A stretch of 64,000 nucleotides of DNA from the NCBI GenBank assembly GCA_013076295.1, contig RQOL01000414.1:1-64000 (forward strand), read 5' to 3'. Position numbers and translations under genes: made by a program. Below are positions 63,666 through 64,000 of the stretch, one piece after another; the stretch's first letter is position 1, and each line of letters starts with the position of its first letter. The notes beneath the pieces were generated by a model, which worked only from the letters and a program-made list of their open reading frames with translations, was not told the DNA's origin and ran no database searches. This DNA is from Sanderia malayensis (taxonomy: Eukaryota; Cnidaria; Scyphozoa; Semaeostomeae; Pelagiidae).

Positions 63666-64000
63666 GGTATTTGGGCATCATACGATAGGTGTTTTTAAAT
63701 GGCTGGCTATGCCACTTGAACTTTTGATGACAGTGGTCACATGACTGTATCGCCATAGCAATTGTGCCATTTCTTTTCATTTCAACCGAGGGCTTTTCTC
63801 CCTTGCATTTGAAGCAAAACATGTTGATTAGTGAAGCAGCATCCCCAGAAATACTACGAATTGTGGCTCATGGGTGGGTCTTGTATCAGGAGGAACACTG
63901 CCAAAAATTGAGTAGTGATGACATATGATGAATGCGTGGGCCCACGTGGCTCTTATTGTAATACAAGCATCTCTACTGTCATGCTTAAGGTACGTGATGC

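Larger units (their letters stand above)
62651..64000. other. No gene; two CTAG-edged repeats
   Basis: Outside the repeats at 62817-62925 and 63536-63665 I see no coding region or other repeat. Confidence 0.4.

Overview
This window is transposon-dense, AT-rich animal DNA. I see no ordinary single-copy host gene that I can name. The mix of element types suggests an aquatic invertebrate, most likely a cnidarian: a Polinton fragment, Harbinger elements with accessory genes, an ISL2EU-type element with a THAP transposase and a YqaJ nuclease gene, a Kolobok-like TTAA element, a Penelope-like element with a hammerhead ribozyme, a Helitron, a DIRS-like reverse transcriptase, and L2/CR1-type LINEs. 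The organism call is an inference. The one rRNA piece (18S, minus strand, 58.6-59.3 kb) is too decayed to place it.

Layout. 0-5.9 kb: two direct copies of a unit made of a CATA/14-bp minisatellite and a unique body that ends in TATATATAG. 5.9-8.35 kb: a plus-strand Polinton gene cluster (packaging ATPase, zinc ribbon, PLA2-like capsid protein, integrase with chromodomain, small late-type protein), cut off by a Harbinger element. 8.35-9.9 kb: the Harbinger transposase. 9.9-15.6 kb: a Tc1-like composite element carrying a replication initiator (HUH endonuclease plus SF3 helicase) convergent with a DD34E transposase. 15.6-16.6 kb: a probable Harbinger accessory gene. 16.7-19.25 kb: an L2/CR1-type LINE. 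19.6-21.5 kb: a Mutator-like fragment interrupted by a deletion derivative of the Tc1 composite. 21.8-22.7 kb: a MITE in a RecQ-like helicase fragment. 22.9-24.8 kb: a Penelope-like element. 24.8-27.9 kb: a second, decayed copy of the Rep/Tc1 composite, landed in a DIRS-like reverse transcriptase. 30.5-35.4 kb: an ISL2EU element inserted into a MADF/BESS-type gene. 36.8-42.8 kb: MITEs, a second Harbinger transposase and a long inverted repeat. 44.2-45.7 kb: a Kolobok-like element. 46-54.5 kb: degenerate multi-exon repeat genes. 58.6-59.3 kb: the 18S pseudogene. 60-62.7 kb: a Helitron.

The most interesting structure is the Rep/Tc1 composite. The same order (SF3 helicase remnant, about 0.9 kb spacer, opposite-strand Tc1 transposase, sub-terminal block, 280-bp end unit) is seen twice. 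This means that the rolling-circle-type replication gene moves with, or has been captured by, a cut-and-paste transposon. Most coding regions are frame-shifted, so these are mainly fossil copies. The Harbinger transposase, the Tc1 transposase and the Penelope ORF (one internal stop) are the best preserved.
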